Assembly (NCBI RefSeq): GCF_040567655.1
Contig: NZ_JBEXAC010000001.1
Coordinates: 2,170,001-2,234,000, forward strand
DNA from: Chitinophaga sp. H8
Lineage (GTDB): Bacteria; Bacteroidota; Bacteroidia; Chitinophagales; Chitinophagaceae
Direction: 5' to 3'
DNA length: 64,000 nt
Shown here: positions 28,429 to 37,957 of the stretch, one piece after another
How the letters are laid out: every line of letters starts with the position of its first letter
How positions within the stretch are numbered: the stretch's first letter is position 1
Notes under the pieces: model-generated
Told to the model about the DNA's origin: nothing
Databases searched by the model: none
Seen by the model: only the letters and a program-made list of their open reading frames with translations
Translations under genes and position numbers: made by a program

Positions 28429-29118
28429 ATGCAAAAAATACTGGTTGTTGAAGATGAAGTGAAAGTAGCCAATGCGGTGAAAAAGGGACTGGAAGAAAAC
28501 GGGTTTGAGGTGGATGTGGCGTATGATGGCCGTATGGGCAAAAGCCTCGCATCCACCAATACCTACGACCTGGTTATACTGGACCTCAATCTCCCACACA
28601 GTAATGGCTACGAGGTGTGTGAGATAATACGCCGGAAAAACAACCGGATTCCCGTGATCATGCTTACAGCATTGGGGGGTATGGAAGATAAAATGCAGGC
28701 ATTTGAACTGGGCGCCGATGATTATCTGGTAAAACCATTTGATTTCAGGGAGCTGCTGGCACGTATCCGGGTATTCCTTAAACGTGCCGGATCAGACGCC
28801 TCGCCCAGCATCCAGTATAAGATCGTTATTGCAGACCTTGAAATAGACCGGGAAAGAAAAGAAGTGACCCGCAGCGGCAAAAGGATCTCCCTCACCGCTA
28901 AGGAATACCAGTTGCTCGAATTTCTTGCCCTGCAAAAGGGAAAAGTCATCTCCAAACTTACCATTGCTGAAAAGGTATGGGATATCGATTTTGATACCGG
29001 CACCAATGTCATTGAGGTATATATGAACTTCCTCCGCAAAAAGATAGACAAGGATTTTGATAACAAGCTGCTGCATACCAAAACGGGTATGGGATACTAT
29101 CTGTCTGAAGAAGCCTGA
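28429..29118 (+). CDS. OmpR/PhoB-family response regulator
   Basis: This 229-residue DNA-binding regulator is probably the activator of the adjacent metal-efflux genes. The receiver domain has the acidic pair E8-D9, phospho-acceptor D52 in VILDLNLP, T80, and K102 in LVKPFD. The C-terminal winged helix (about 130-226) carries SLTAKEYQLLEFLALQKGKVIS and the recognition-helix region NVIEVYMNFLRKKID. Its stop codon overlaps the kinase ATG (ATGA), so the pair is translationally coupled. OmpR-type regulators bind direct repeats with an 11-bp period; one lies at 30501-30522 before the efflux genes. The similarity to CusR/CopR is general rather than specific. Confidence 0.94.
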   Translation: MQKILVVEDEVKVANAVKKGLEENGFEVDVAYDGRMGKSLASTNTYDLVILDLNLPHSNGYEVCEIIRRKNNRIPVIMLTALGGMEDKMQAFELGADDYLVKPFDFRELLARIRVFLKRAGSDASPSIQYKIVIADLEIDRERKEVTRSGKRISLTAKEYQLLEFLALQKGKVISKLTIAEKVWDIDFDTGTNVIEVYMNFLRKKIDKDFDNKLLHTKTGMGYYLSEEA

Positions 29119-30488
29119 TGAAGATAAAGTACAAAATAGCGCTCTATTATACTCTTTCGGCCGCATTGTTACTGGTTGCCTTCGCTACCCTGGCCTATTA
29201 CTTTTCGGCAGAATCACGCAAAGCCGAATACCTGGAACGCCTGGAATACCGCGCCCGATCTATCGCCAATGTTATTATAGATGAAGGACATGTAAAAATA
29301 GACCTGCTTCGTAAGCTGGATAAAACCACTTTCCAGGACCTTTATAAGGAAAGTATCCTGGTATACAATCCTGATTATGACCTCCTCTACTCCAATTTAA
29401 GGGATACTGCTATACGCACCCACCGTAGCCTCCTGGATTATATCAAACAAAACAAACTATATAGTGCAGATAAAGATGGTGGCGAAGAAGTAGGTATCTA
29501 CTACTCCGAAAACAATGTGGACGTTATCGTTATTGTAGCTTCCTTCGACAAATACGGCTTCCAGAATCTGCAGAATCTGCAGCAGATCCTCGCTATTGAA
29601 CTGCTGCTGGCAGTGATTACCCTGGTGGGCATCGGCTATTTCTTTGCCCGGAAAATGGTACAACCCATTGACAAGCTGGTACAACAAGTAGATACTATTA
29701 ATGCCAATAACCTCCAGGATACTACTGTAGCAGTTAAAGGCAAGGACGAAATTGCACAGCTGGGCGCTAATTTCAATACCATGCTGCAACGGTTGAGTGA
29801 GTCGTTTGATCTGCAAAAGAGTTTTGTAAGTAACGCTTCTCATGAACTGCGTACACCACTGGCTGCCATTATAAGCCAGCTGCAGGTATCTCTTTCTAAA
29901 GATAGAAGTAAGGAAGAATACCAGCAGCTACTCAATTCTGTGCTGGAAGATGCGGAAAACCTTTCCGAGCTGACAAATGGATTATTACAACTGGCTCAAT
30001 CCGAGCTTACCCAACAGAAATTTGTGTTCAGTAATGTCCGTATAGATGAATTGTTGCTCGAAATGGGCAACCTGATCCGGTTAAAACAAAAAACATCTCC
30101 TAAGGTAGAAATTGCCTTTGCCCGTGTGCCCGAACATGATTTGCTGGTTACCTGCTATGGCAATGAAAGCCTCCTGAAAGTACTTTTCCTGAACCTCCTG
30201 GATAATGCCTGCAAGTTCTCGCCGGATAATACCGCGCACGTAACGATTGACTTCTATACCCAGCATATCATGATCCAGGTAAAGGACAATGGCATTGGTA
30301 TTCCTGCCACCGAACTAAATAAAATATTTGAACCCTTTTATCGCTGCCAGAATGCCCAGCAGGCACGTGGGCATGGATTAGGACTTTCTATCTGCAAAAA
30401 AATCATTCAGATCCATCAGGGACATATCACTGTTACCTCTACTGTAGGACAGGGTACTACGTTTACCATTATACTACCACATTTGTAG
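29118..30488 (+). CDS. Two-component sensor histidine kinase
   Basis: This 456-residue inner-membrane sensor is the partner of the preceding regulator. TM1 (about 7-29) and TM2 (about 157-177) enclose a ~125-residue periplasmic sensing segment. A HAMP domain (about 178-230) begins KMVQPIDKLVQQ. The HisKA box is FVSNASHELRTPLAAI with H242. The ATPase domain has N-box NLLDNACKFSP, G1 VKDNGIGIPATE, and RGHGLGLSICKKI. The order HK then outer-membrane channel, adaptor and RND pump suggests a CusS-like metal sensor. The periplasmic segment has no obvious Cys/His/Met cluster, so the ligand is open. Confidence 0.94.
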   Translation: MKIKYKIALYYTLSAALLLVAFATLAYYFSAESRKAEYLERLEYRARSIANVIIDEGHVKIDLLRKLDKTTFQDLYKESILVYNPDYDLLYSNLRDTAIRTHRSLLDYIKQNKLYSADKDGGEEVGIYYSENNVDVIVIVASFDKYGFQNLQNLQQILAIELLLAVITLVGIGYFFARKMVQPIDKLVQQVDTINANNLQDTTVAVKGKDEIAQLGANFNTMLQRLSESFDLQKSFVSNASHELRTPLAAIISQLQVSLSKDRSKEEYQQLLNSVLEDAENLSELTNGLLQLAQSELTQQKFVFSNVRIDELLLEMGNLIRLKQKTSPKVEIAFARVPEHDLLVTCYGNESLLKVLFLNLLDNACKFSPDNTAHVTIDFYTQHIMIQVKDNGIGIPATELNKIFEPFYRCQNAQQARGHGLGLSICKKIIQIHQGHITVTSTVGQGTTFTIILPHL

Positions 30489-30500
30489 TAGCTCCTTTCC

Positions 30501-30522
30501 CACTTTTTAATCACTTTTTAAT
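30501..30522 (+). promoter_or_regulatory. Candidate operator: perfect 11-bp tandem repeat before the efflux genes
   Basis: CACTTTTTAAT occurs twice back to back (30501-30511 and 30512-30522), 12 bases after the kinase stop and 59 bases before the channel-gene ATG. OmpR/PhoB-family regulators typically bind two direct half-sites with an 11-bp period, one helical turn. The neighbouring regulator is of that family, so this is a candidate binding site. Inferred from pattern only. Confidence 0.5.
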
Positions 30523-30581
30523 GTGCCTTAAAGGTGTCTTTAATCCTGCTTCAGGAGCTTTGTGTTATCAAACCGGCACAA

Positions 30582-31856
30582 ATGCGAACATTCAGGCTAT
30601 TATTGCTACTCTTTACCGGAACGGGCTTTATATCATCACTCCAGGCGCAAACACCATTAACTCCTGTTACACTTACTGCTGTAGAAGATACTTTCCTGGT
30701 AAAAAACTATTTGTTACTGGCACAACGCTACCAGGTAGATGCAGACAAAGCCCTTATCAAACAAGCCAAACTTTGGAGTAACCCCTCCTTTTCCACGGTA
30801 TTGGGATTTGGCAGCACCAATAATATCAAACCATTTGATGTAGGTGCAAAAGGGGAAACGCAATACAACCTCGACCAATTGATCCTTCTGGCAGGTAAGC
30901 GTAATAAAAATGTACAACTGGCTACGGCACATGCCACCCTTAGTGAAGCGGGTTTTGATGAGCTGGTACGTACCCTCAAACTACAACTCAGACAAAGCTA
31001 TTATAACCTCTATTTCCAGCAACAAACAGAAAAAGTGCTGAAAGCGCAACTGGATAATCTGCAGGAAATCCTAACCGCTTATACCACCGCCGATAAAAAG
31101 GGTAGCGTTGCCCACGCGGATGTAATAAGGCTGAAAGCGCTACAGGTAGGATTAGAAAATGACTATGCTGATTTTAAACAACAGGAGCTGGAATCCCAGA
31201 AAAACCTGCAACAGCTGCTGCATAGCCAGGATTTTTATGCAGCCAGCCTGGATGACGCGATGATTGCACATTACCGGCTGGATAGCATTCAGCTTCCCCG
31301 TTTATTGGCCAGTGCCGTACAAAACCGGCCTGATGTACGTATCGCAGCCGCACAATACCAGTCGGCCGACATTAATTACCGCCTGCAAAAAGCATTAGCG
31401 GTGCCAGATCTTCATCTGGGTGCTACTTACGACAAACAAGGCAGTTATATCAATCATTTTGTTGGGCTTACCCTGGGTATAGATCTCCCGTTATGGAACC
31501 GGAATCAAGGCAATATTCAGGCTGCCAGACAAACCACAGGGGTACAACAGCAATTATTGCAGCAACAGGAATCTGTTGCGCAAACCGAAGTTTTAAACGC
31601 TTATCAAAAAATAAAAGCACTGGAAAAACGCTACCAGGATTTCGATCTGCACCAGTTTCAACAGGAATATGATGCACTGATCGGAGAAGTAGCCAAGAAT
31701 TTCAGCAAAGGAAATATATCCCTCCTGCAATTCATCGATTATTTCAATAGCTACAGTGATAATATCAAAAACATTAACAAGTTTTTATCTACCCGGGTAA
31801 TTGCTTATGAAGAACTCAATTATGCAACAGGACAAGAATTATTCAATAAACTATAA
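30582..31856 (+). CDS. TolC-like outer-membrane efflux protein (HME-RND)
   Basis: This 424-residue outer-membrane channel component is the exit duct for the following adaptor and pump. The ATG at 30582 is chosen over a GTG at 30534 because it opens the signal peptide MRTFRLLLLLFTGTGFISS, cleaved near LQAQ. Long amphipathic helices with Gln/Leu heptads make up the two TolC-type repeats, for example FDELVRTLKLQLRQSYYNLY and QQQLLQQQESVAQTEVLN. The gene sits 93 bases after the kinase gene, with the tandem repeat in that gap, so it may have its own induced promoter as well as read-through. Confidence 0.9.
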   Translation: MRTFRLLLLLFTGTGFISSLQAQTPLTPVTLTAVEDTFLVKNYLLLAQRYQVDADKALIKQAKLWSNPSFSTVLGFGSTNNIKPFDVGAKGETQYNLDQLILLAGKRNKNVQLATAHATLSEAGFDELVRTLKLQLRQSYYNLYFQQQTEKVLKAQLDNLQEILTAYTTADKKGSVAHADVIRLKALQVGLENDYADFKQQELESQKNLQQLLHSQDFYAASLDDAMIAHYRLDSIQLPRLLASAVQNRPDVRIAAAQYQSADINYRLQKALAVPDLHLGATYDKQGSYINHFVGLTLGIDLPLWNRNQGNIQAARQTTGVQQQLLQQQESVAQTEVLNAYQKIKALEKRYQDFDLHQFQQEYDALIGEVAKNFSKGNISLLQFIDYFNSYSDNIKNINKFLSTRVIAYEELNYATGQELFNKL

Positions 31857-31860
31857 ATCA

Positions 31861-32952
31861 ATGATACGGCCTATACTATTGTGTAGTGGTTTACTCCTGG
31901 CTGTATGTGTAGGTAGCGGTTGCAAAAGTGGCCATGCTGAAGATAGCGAAAAAACCACCTTTGTGTTAAGCGACACCATGCTCCATAATATTACGATTGA
32001 CACTGCTACTGTAAAGCCGGTGCAAAGCGAATTGCGCTTGTCCGGGAAAGTAACCCCCAATGGTGGTAAAGTAGTAAAAGTGTTTCCGCTGGTAAGTGGT
32101 TATGTGCAGGATGTAAAGGTACAGCTGGGCGATTATGTAAATAAGGGACAGGTACTGGCAGTCATCCATAGTGGTGAAATTGCAGACTATGAAAAACAAC
32201 TGTCGGAAGCCAAATCCGACCAGGCAGTAGCAGAAAAGAACCTTAAAGTAGCACAGGACTTATATGATAGCCGCCTGAGTACGGAAAAGGACGTGGTAAA
32301 TGCGAAAGGCGAACTTCAAAAATCGCAGGCTGCCATTAACCGGATCAACGACATTTTTAAGATCTATAAAAAAGGCGCTGGTTCTACCTATCTCGTTACC
32401 GCTCCTATCTCCGGGTATGTGATTGACAAAAACATCAATAATAATATGGAAATCCGTACAGATAACAGCCAGAACATATTCACCGTATCTGAGCTGGATG
32501 ATGTATGGGTAATGGCCAATGTATTTGAAACAGACATCGCCAAAGTGAAAGAAGGGTATGCAGCAGAAGTAACCACCATCAGCTATCCGGATAAAGTTTT
32601 CCATGGACAGATAGATAAGGTGTACAATGTGCTGGACCCGGATACCAAAACCATGCAGGTGCGCATCCGCCTGGCTAATGAAAACATGGAACTCAAACCG
32701 GAGATGTTTGCAACCGTATTACTGCATTATAAAGATGGTGGGGATATGATTGCTATCCCATCCACAGCCGTCATCTTCGACAGAAGCAAAAATTATGTAA
32801 TGGTATTCAAAGACAAATTCAATGTGGATACCCGGGAAGTACAGGTGGCAAAATCACTCAACGGCATTTCCTATATCAATGGCGGATTGAAGGAAGGGGA
32901 AAAAGTAATATCGAAGAATCAGTTGCTCATATATGATGCACTGAATGATTAA
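31861..32952 (+). CDS. RND efflux periplasmic adaptor lipoprotein (HlyD/CusB-like)
   Basis: This 363-residue membrane-fusion protein joins the RND pump to the outer-membrane channel. The ATG at 31861, four bases past the channel-gene stop, begins a lipoprotein signal peptide ending VGSGC. A lipoyl-like half reads VFPLVSGYVQDVKVQLGDYV, and its partner is YLVTAPISGYVIDKNIN. They flank a short coiled-coil hairpin (KQLSEAKSDQAVAEKNLKVA). A beta-barrel domain (VWVMANVFETDIAKVKEGY) and membrane-proximal domain follow. The architecture matches CzcB/CusB-type adaptors without an N-terminal metal-binding extension. Confidence 0.91.
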   Translation: MIRPILLCSGLLLAVCVGSGCKSGHAEDSEKTTFVLSDTMLHNITIDTATVKPVQSELRLSGKVTPNGGKVVKVFPLVSGYVQDVKVQLGDYVNKGQVLAVIHSGEIADYEKQLSEAKSDQAVAEKNLKVAQDLYDSRLSTEKDVVNAKGELQKSQAAINRINDIFKIYKKGAGSTYLVTAPISGYVIDKNINNNMEIRTDNSQNIFTVSELDDVWVMANVFETDIAKVKEGYAAEVTTISYPDKVFHGQIDKVYNVLDPDTKTMQVRIRLANENMELKPEMFATVLLHYKDGGDMIAIPSTAVIFDRSKNYVMVFKDKFNVDTREVQVAKSLNGISYINGGLKEGEKVISKNQLLIYDALND

Positions 32953-32998
32953 CCGGCGGTAAGGACCAGGCTGGCTTTTTAAAACCATCAGACTGATT

Positions 32999-35900
32999 AT
33001 GAACAAATTCATCAGAAATATAGTAGGCTTTTCCCTTAAGAACCGCTTCTTTACGTTCTTCATGCTGGCGGTGCTCGTCATCGGTGGTGTGGTAGCCTTT
33101 CTCAATACGCCTATTGAAGCATTTCCCGATGTTACCAATACCCAGATTATTATCGTTACCCAATGGGATGGCCGTAGTGCAGAAGAAGTAGAACGGTTCG
33201 TCACCACCCCTATTGAAATTGCTATGAATGGGGTGCAACGCAAAACAAGTGTACGGTCCATTACCATGTTTGGCTTATCTGTGATCAAAATCATTTTTGA
33301 GGATGATGTAGACGATTTTTTTGCGCGGCAATCGGTCAATAATATGTTGCGCAACATTACCCTGCCGGAAAGTGTGGAACCGGATGTACAGCCTCCATAT
33401 GGGCCTACCGGGGAAGTATTCCGCTACTGGCTTAAAAGTGACCACCGCGATTCAAGGGATCTGCTTACTTACCAAAACTGGGTAATAGACCGCCAGATGA
33501 GAAGCGTGCCAGGTGTAGCCGATGTGGTAGCATTTGGCGGACAGCAAAAGATCTATGAAATCACCGCAGATCCGATCAAACTGGCAAAATATAATATTAC
33601 CCCCCTGGAATTGTACGAGGCTACTTCTAAAAGCAATGTCAATGTAGGTGGAGATGTGATTGAAAAAAACGGCCAGGCCTATGTAGTCCGTGGTATCGGC
33701 TTGCTGAACAACACCGGTGATATTGAAAATATCATTGTTGAGCATGTGGATGGTACGCCCATACTTGTAAAAAATGTGGCTACCGTACGGGAAGCGTCTG
33801 CACCCCGTGTTGGACAGGTGGGCCTGGATAACAATGATGATATTGTAGAAGGGATTGTAGTAATGCGGAAGGGAGAAAATCCGCACGAAGTACTTACCCG
33901 TATTAAAGACAAAGTAAATGAACTGAATGAAAAGGTATTGCCTGCCGACATAAAAATGGAAACATTCTATGACCGGGATAAGCTGATGGATTACTGTACG
34001 CATACCGTGATGCACAACCTGGTGGAAGGGATCATCTTTGTTACCGTTATCGTTTTCCTCTTTATGGCCGATTGGCGTACTACGCTGATTGTAGGTATTA
34101 TCATTCCGCTGGCATTATTATTTGCCTTTATCTGCCTGAAACTACGCGGCATGAGCGCCAACCTCCTTTCAATGGGGGCAATCGACTTTGGTATTATCAT
34201 AGACGGGGCCGTGGTGATGGTAGAAGGAATTTTTGTGATGCTCGACCATAAAGCACATCAATTTGGCATGGAGCGGTTCAACAAACTGGCTAAGCTGGGT
34301 TGGATCAAAAAAACCGGGGCAGAGCTGGGTAAAGCGGTATTCTTCTCCAAGCTCATCATCATCATTTCCCTGCTGCCTATCTTCTCCTTTCAGAAAGTAG
34401 AAGGTAAGATGTTCTCTCCCCTTGCATGGACCTTAGGGTTTGCCTTATTGGGAGCACTTATCTTTACGCTCACGCTTGTACCGGTGCTGAGCTCAATTTT
34501 GCTGAACAAAAATGTGAAGGAAAAGCATAATCCTATAGTTAATTTCTTTAACCGGCTGGTGATGAATGGCTTTAACTGGACTTACCGGCACAAACGGTTA
34601 AGCCTGTTGGCCGCCATTCTCTTTATGATACTCTCCTTTGGATCTGCAAAGTTCCTTGGTTCAGAGTTCCTGCCACAATTAAATGAAGGTGCTTTATGGG
34701 TAGAAGCCAAATTGCCGATGAGCATGTCGTTAAATGAAACCATCAAATTCGTACATAAGTTCCGTAGCATCTTAGGCTCCTTTCCGGAAGTAAATGGGGT
34801 ATTATCCCAAACAGGACGATCCAATGATGGAACAGATCCTTCTGGCTTTTATTATGTGCAATGTCAGGTAAATCTAAAGCCTAAAGAAGAATGGACGCGT
34901 AAGATCACCAGTGATCAGCTGGTAGATGAAATGGATAAAAAACTAACTCAGTTCCAGGGAGTGATTTATAATTATTCCCAGCCTATCATTGATAACGTGG
35001 CGGAAGCTGTAGCCGGTATCAATGCCAGCAACGCGGTAAAGATCTACGGAGATAACCTGGATGAACTTGACAAGCTGGCCAACCAGGTGATCAAGCAAAT
35101 ACAGGATGTAAGAGGGATAAGGGATGTAGGTATTTTGCGCAATGTAGGCCAACCGGAAATGAGCGTGCACCTGGACGAACAGAAGATGGGACTGTACGGG
35201 GTTAAAACGGCAGATGCGCAGGCAGTTATAGAAATGGCCATAGGTGGTAAAACTGCTACCCAACTCTATGAAGGCGAAAAGAAATTCGATGTACGTATCC
35301 GTTATGATCAGAACTTCCGTAAGGATGAAGAAGACCTGCGTAACCTGGTGGTACCTACCATGAATGGCAACAAGATTCCACTCAAGGAAATATCTACGAT
35401 CAGTACAGTTACAGGCCCCGCATTTATATACCGGGATAATACCAAACGGTTTATTGGTGTAAAATTCTCTGTGCGGGATCGTGATCTGGGCAGTACCATC
35501 GCGGAAGCACAGGCCAGGGTAAATAAGAACCTCCACCTTCCCAAAGGTTATGCAGTAGGCTGGACAGGCGAGTTTGAAAATCAGGTACGTGCTACTAAAA
35601 GGCTAAGCCAGGTAGTACCCATCAGTCTGATCGCCATTTTTGTAATCCTTTTTATTATGCTGGGCAATGTAAAAGATGCCGGACTGATACTGATGAATGT
35701 GCCCTTTGCGCTCATTGGTGGTATCCTGGCACTGCATATTACCGGTATGAATTTCGGTATCTCTGCGGGTGTTGGCTTTATTGCCCTGTTTGGTATCTGT
35801 ATCCAGAATGGCGTGATCCTCATTTCTGTATTCCATAAGAACCTGGAGTCACGGATGCCACTAAACGAAGCGATACGGCTAGGGGTAGATTCCAGGGTAA

Positions 35901-36097
35901 GACCTGTAGTGATGACAGCACTGATGGCAGCCATAGGATTAATTCCGGCAGCCATTTCGCAAGGTATTGGTTCTGAAACACAAAAACCACTGGCCATTGT
36001 AGTGATCGGAGGTTTGATTACTGCTACCGTCCTTACATTACTGGTGTTTCCTATAATATTCTATGGGGCTTATAAAAGCAAAAAAGATGTTTTATAA
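32999..36097 (+). CDS. CusA/CzcA-family heavy-metal efflux RND pump
   Basis: This 1032-residue inner-membrane proton/metal antiporter has twelve predicted helices and two large periplasmic loops. The start ATG at 32999 opens MNKFIRNIVGFSLKNRFFTF. The TM4 signature GAIDFGIIIDGAVVMVEG carries the two Asp and the Glu typical of HME-RND proton relay. The early string NTPIEAFPDVTNTQI is characteristic of CzcA/CusA. GFIALFGICIQNGVILIS is the TM10-11 motif. Metal specificity (Cu/Ag versus Zn/Co/Cd) cannot be fixed by eye, although the nearby DUF3347 gene favours soft metals. It ends the efflux operon, with a strong terminator. Confidence 0.95.
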   Translation: MNKFIRNIVGFSLKNRFFTFFMLAVLVIGGVVAFLNTPIEAFPDVTNTQIIIVTQWDGRSAEEVERFVTTPIEIAMNGVQRKTSVRSITMFGLSVIKIIFEDDVDDFFARQSVNNMLRNITLPESVEPDVQPPYGPTGEVFRYWLKSDHRDSRDLLTYQNWVIDRQMRSVPGVADVVAFGGQQKIYEITADPIKLAKYNITPLELYEATSKSNVNVGGDVIEKNGQAYVVRGIGLLNNTGDIENIIVEHVDGTPILVKNVATVREASAPRVGQVGLDNNDDIVEGIVVMRKGENPHEVLTRIKDKVNELNEKVLPADIKMETFYDRDKLMDYCTHTVMHNLVEGIIFVTVIVFLFMADWRTTLIVGIIIPLALLFAFICLKLRGMSANLLSMGAIDFGIIIDGAVVMVEGIFVMLDHKAHQFGMERFNKLAKLGWIKKTGAELGKAVFFSKLIIIISLLPIFSFQKVEGKMFSPLAWTLGFALLGALIFTLTLVPVLSSILLNKNVKEKHNPIVNFFNRLVMNGFNWTYRHKRLSLLAAILFMILSFGSAKFLGSEFLPQLNEGALWVEAKLPMSMSLNETIKFVHKFRSILGSFPEVNGVLSQTGRSNDGTDPSGFYYVQCQVNLKPKEEWTRKITSDQLVDEMDKKLTQFQGVIYNYSQPIIDNVAEAVAGINASNAVKIYGDNLDELDKLANQVIKQIQDVRGIRDVGILRNVGQPEMSVHLDEQKMGLYGVKTADAQAVIEMAIGGKTATQLYEGEKKFDVRIRYDQNFRKDEEDLRNLVVPTMNGNKIPLKEISTISTVTGPAFIYRDNTKRFIGVKFSVRDRDLGSTIAEAQARVNKNLHLPKGYAVGWTGEFENQVRATKRLSQVVPISLIAIFVILFIMLGNVKDAGLILMNVPFALIGGILALHITGMNFGISAGVGFIALFGICIQNGVILISVFHKNLESRMPLNEAIRLGVDSRVRPVVMTALMAAIGLIPAAISQGIGSETQKPLAIVVIGGLITATVLTLLVFPIIFYGAYKSKKDVL

Positions 36098-36158
36098 AAG
36101 TTTAGTTCGCATATAGGTTGATAGAATGGTTGTGAAACTGTCGTTTCACACCAATCAC

Positions 36159-36200
36159 TCCGCCCTGCCGAGAAGATACAACGCGGGGCGGATTTTTTTT
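36159..36200 (+). terminator. Rho-independent terminator of the efflux operon
   Basis: TCCGCCC (36159-36165) pairs with GGGCGGA (36186-36192) and eight T residues follow (36193-36200). A second 8-bp hairpin (36131-36138 with 36143-36150) lies just before it. Confidence 0.85.
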
Positions 36201-36272
36201 GCAAATGATCCATTACCATCCACGGTACTATGACACGTGAATCGTAATGAATCATTTAGTATTGATACAAAT

Positions 36273-37307
36273 TTACTCCTGGTTTAACCGGGGCCTTAAC
36301 CGCTGGCGCGATTTGTTGAAGATCATCTGCCCCTTGTCTATTCCCTTACGTAAGTCTTTTTGTGCTTCTTCGGGAAGATTATATACCTGCTGGCAGGCCT
36401 CACTGCAACAGCCATCATGTTTCGCTGCGCAAGCCTCACATTGGATAAACAACAGGTGGCAACCATCATTTTTGCAGTTGGTATGCGTATCGCAAGGCTG
36501 GCCACATTGATGACACTGACTGATTATTTCATCACTGATCCTTTCTCCCAGCCGCTCGTCAAAGACAAAGTTTTTACCCTTAAACTTAACGGGTAGTCCG
36601 GCTGCCTTTGCTTTATTGGTATATTCAATAATACCACCTTCCAGGTGATATACATTTTTGAATCCATGATGCAGCAGGTAAGCTGATGCCTTTTCACAAC
36701 GGATGCCCCCGGTACAATACATAATAATGTTGTGGTCTTTTTTATCCTGCAACATTTCCACCGCCATAGGCAATTGTTCCCGGAAAGTATCGGAAGGCAC
36801 TTCTATTGCCTGCTCAAAATGTCCCACTTCATACTCATAATGGTTACGCATATCCACTACTACAGTATCGGGATGATTGGTCAGTTCATTAAATGCTTTC
36901 GCATCCACATATTTCCCCCGGTTGGCCATATCAAAAGTGGGATCTGTAATACCATCTGCCACGATCTTCTCCCGTACCTTAATTTTGAGCACCCAGAAAG
37001 ACTTTCCATCATCGTCTACTGCAATATTCAAACGGATGCCGTCTAGAAAATCAATGGCGTAAAGACAGGTCTTAAAAGCTTCAAAATGATGCTCCGGTAC
37101 ACTGATCTGTGCATTAATCCCTTCATGTGCTACATAAATGCGTCCAAAAACACCTAACTCGAATAAAGATGGATACAATTGATCCCGGAAGGCTTGCGGA
37201 TCTTCAATTTTGGCGTATTGATAAAAGGAGATCGTAACGCGCTTAAATGTTTCCTGTGCCAGCCGCTCTTTTAGCTCAGCAGCTGATACCCTGTTGTGTA
37301 ATGCCAT
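36273..37307 (-). CDS. trhO: tRNA uridine(34) hydroxylase, rhodanese family
   Basis: TrhO (YceA family) catalyses oxygen-dependent 5-hydroxylation of uridine 34 in tRNA. From the ATG at 37307 ([16 protein letters not shown]) it has 344 residues; an ATG at 37334 is an alternative. The N-terminal domain has [18 protein letters not shown]. The rhodanese domain includes [20 protein letters not shown] and the active-site loop [18 protein letters not shown]. The C-terminal ~75 residues contain a dense set of cysteines ([16 protein letters not shown] and later CEAC, CCSEAC), common in this family and suggestive of metal binding. It appears monocistronic. Confidence 0.93.
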   Translation of the reverse strand: MALHNRVSAAELKERLAQETFKRVTISFYQYAKIEDPQAFRDQLYPSLFELGVFGRIYVAHEGINAQISVPEHHFEAFKTCLYAIDFLDGIRLNIAVDDDGKSFWVLKIKVREKIVADGITDPTFDMANRGKYVDAKAFNELTNHPDTVVVDMRNHYEYEVGHFEQAIEVPSDTFREQLPMAVEMLQDKKDHNIIMYCTGGIRCEKASAYLLHHGFKNVYHLEGGIIEYTNKAKAAGLPVKFKGKNFVFDERLGERISDEIISQCHQCGQPCDTHTNCKNDGCHLLFIQCEACAAKHDGCCSEACQQVYNLPEEAQKDLRKGIDKGQMIFNKSRQRLRPRLNQE

Positions 37308-37433
37308 ATTTTTTAACTGAAATTTTAAGGACATACCTCGGATGAACAAAATTTCAACTAAACCTCTTATTATGAAGGGATTTAGTATATCATATTTTCA
37401 GATTCCACACCATAAAGATGCGCCAATCCAGCG

Positions 37434-37441
37434 CAAAGGTA
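37434..37441 (-). promoter_or_regulatory. Candidate -7 box for trhO
   Basis: TACCTTTG on the minus strand matches TAnnTTTG. It lies 93-127 bases upstream of the two possible trhO starts. No convincing -33 TTTG was found. Confidence 0.4.
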
Positions 37442-37805
37442 CTAAAAAGTAAGGCATTTCCTGCCACACGGCTCACCGTCACTTCGTGTATCCGGTAAAA
37501 CAGCAAGCAGTTGAAAGAAAAACTTATCCACATTGCCTCAGGATACTTTTATCACATTGAAACAATCCTGCTTTTTGTAAATCATTGGAACACAATTCTT
37601 CGGAGAAGGTTAACTGTAGCTGGATATGGATAACATTTCTATCCCCGTAATTGTTCAGATTGGGAATAAATAAATATTTATTCCAATTTAGCTATTTGAT
37701 AAATATTGTATATAACTTTGTTTGTAGTTTTTGTTATCTCCTTTGGCACCCTTTTTGAAATTACACTCCTAGTAAACACTATTGTTGGACCCAAAATTAT
37801 TGTTT
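37442..37805. other. AT-rich intergenic region with DnaA-box-like sites
   Basis: No gene of ordinary length fits here. Visible elements are a perfect TTATCCACA (37524-37532), a related TTATCCATA on the minus strand near 37624-37632, and an AT-rich inverted repeat (37663-37671 with 37676-37684). A TAACTTTG box lies at 37713-37720, and a sigma-54-like TGGCAC-N5-TTGAA at 37744-37759. These are consistent with promoters for the small downstream reading frame, but none is tested. Confidence 0.4.
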
Positions 37806-37928
37806 ATGACTATTTACATTACTTATCTCGTTTACGTGATCATTGCTATCTGGGTGTATCGTGTATTAGCTTTCTTCTATGATAGCGATACTGATAGCTC
37901 CAGAGAAATTAAAAGCCGCCGTAAGTAA
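37806..37928 (+). CDS. Possible 40-residue small membrane protein
   Basis: This short frame starts with ATG at 37806 and codes for a single hydrophobic helix (about residues 3-24, IYITYLVYVIIAIWVYRVLA). A charged tail ending in SRREIKSRRK-like residues (SSREIKSRRK) follows. This helix-then-basic-tail shape is typical of real small membrane proteins and unusual for chance frames. A TAACTTTG box and a sigma-54-like element lie 85 and about 50 bases upstream. The frame converges on the DUF5686 gene, 29 bases away. No family is recognised. It could be a chance frame. Confidence 0.45.
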   Translation: MTIYITYLVYVIIAIWVYRVLAFFYDSDTDSSREIKSRRK

Positions 37929-37957
37929 GCATTAGTATTAGTATCACTGTTGTTTGC

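Noticed and set aside
37524..37720. Replication origin (DnaA boxes next to an AT-rich stretch)
   Set aside because: Only one perfect box and one variant are seen, no dnaA is nearby, and most genes on both sides point towards this site rather than away from it. A genome-wide skew plot would decide.
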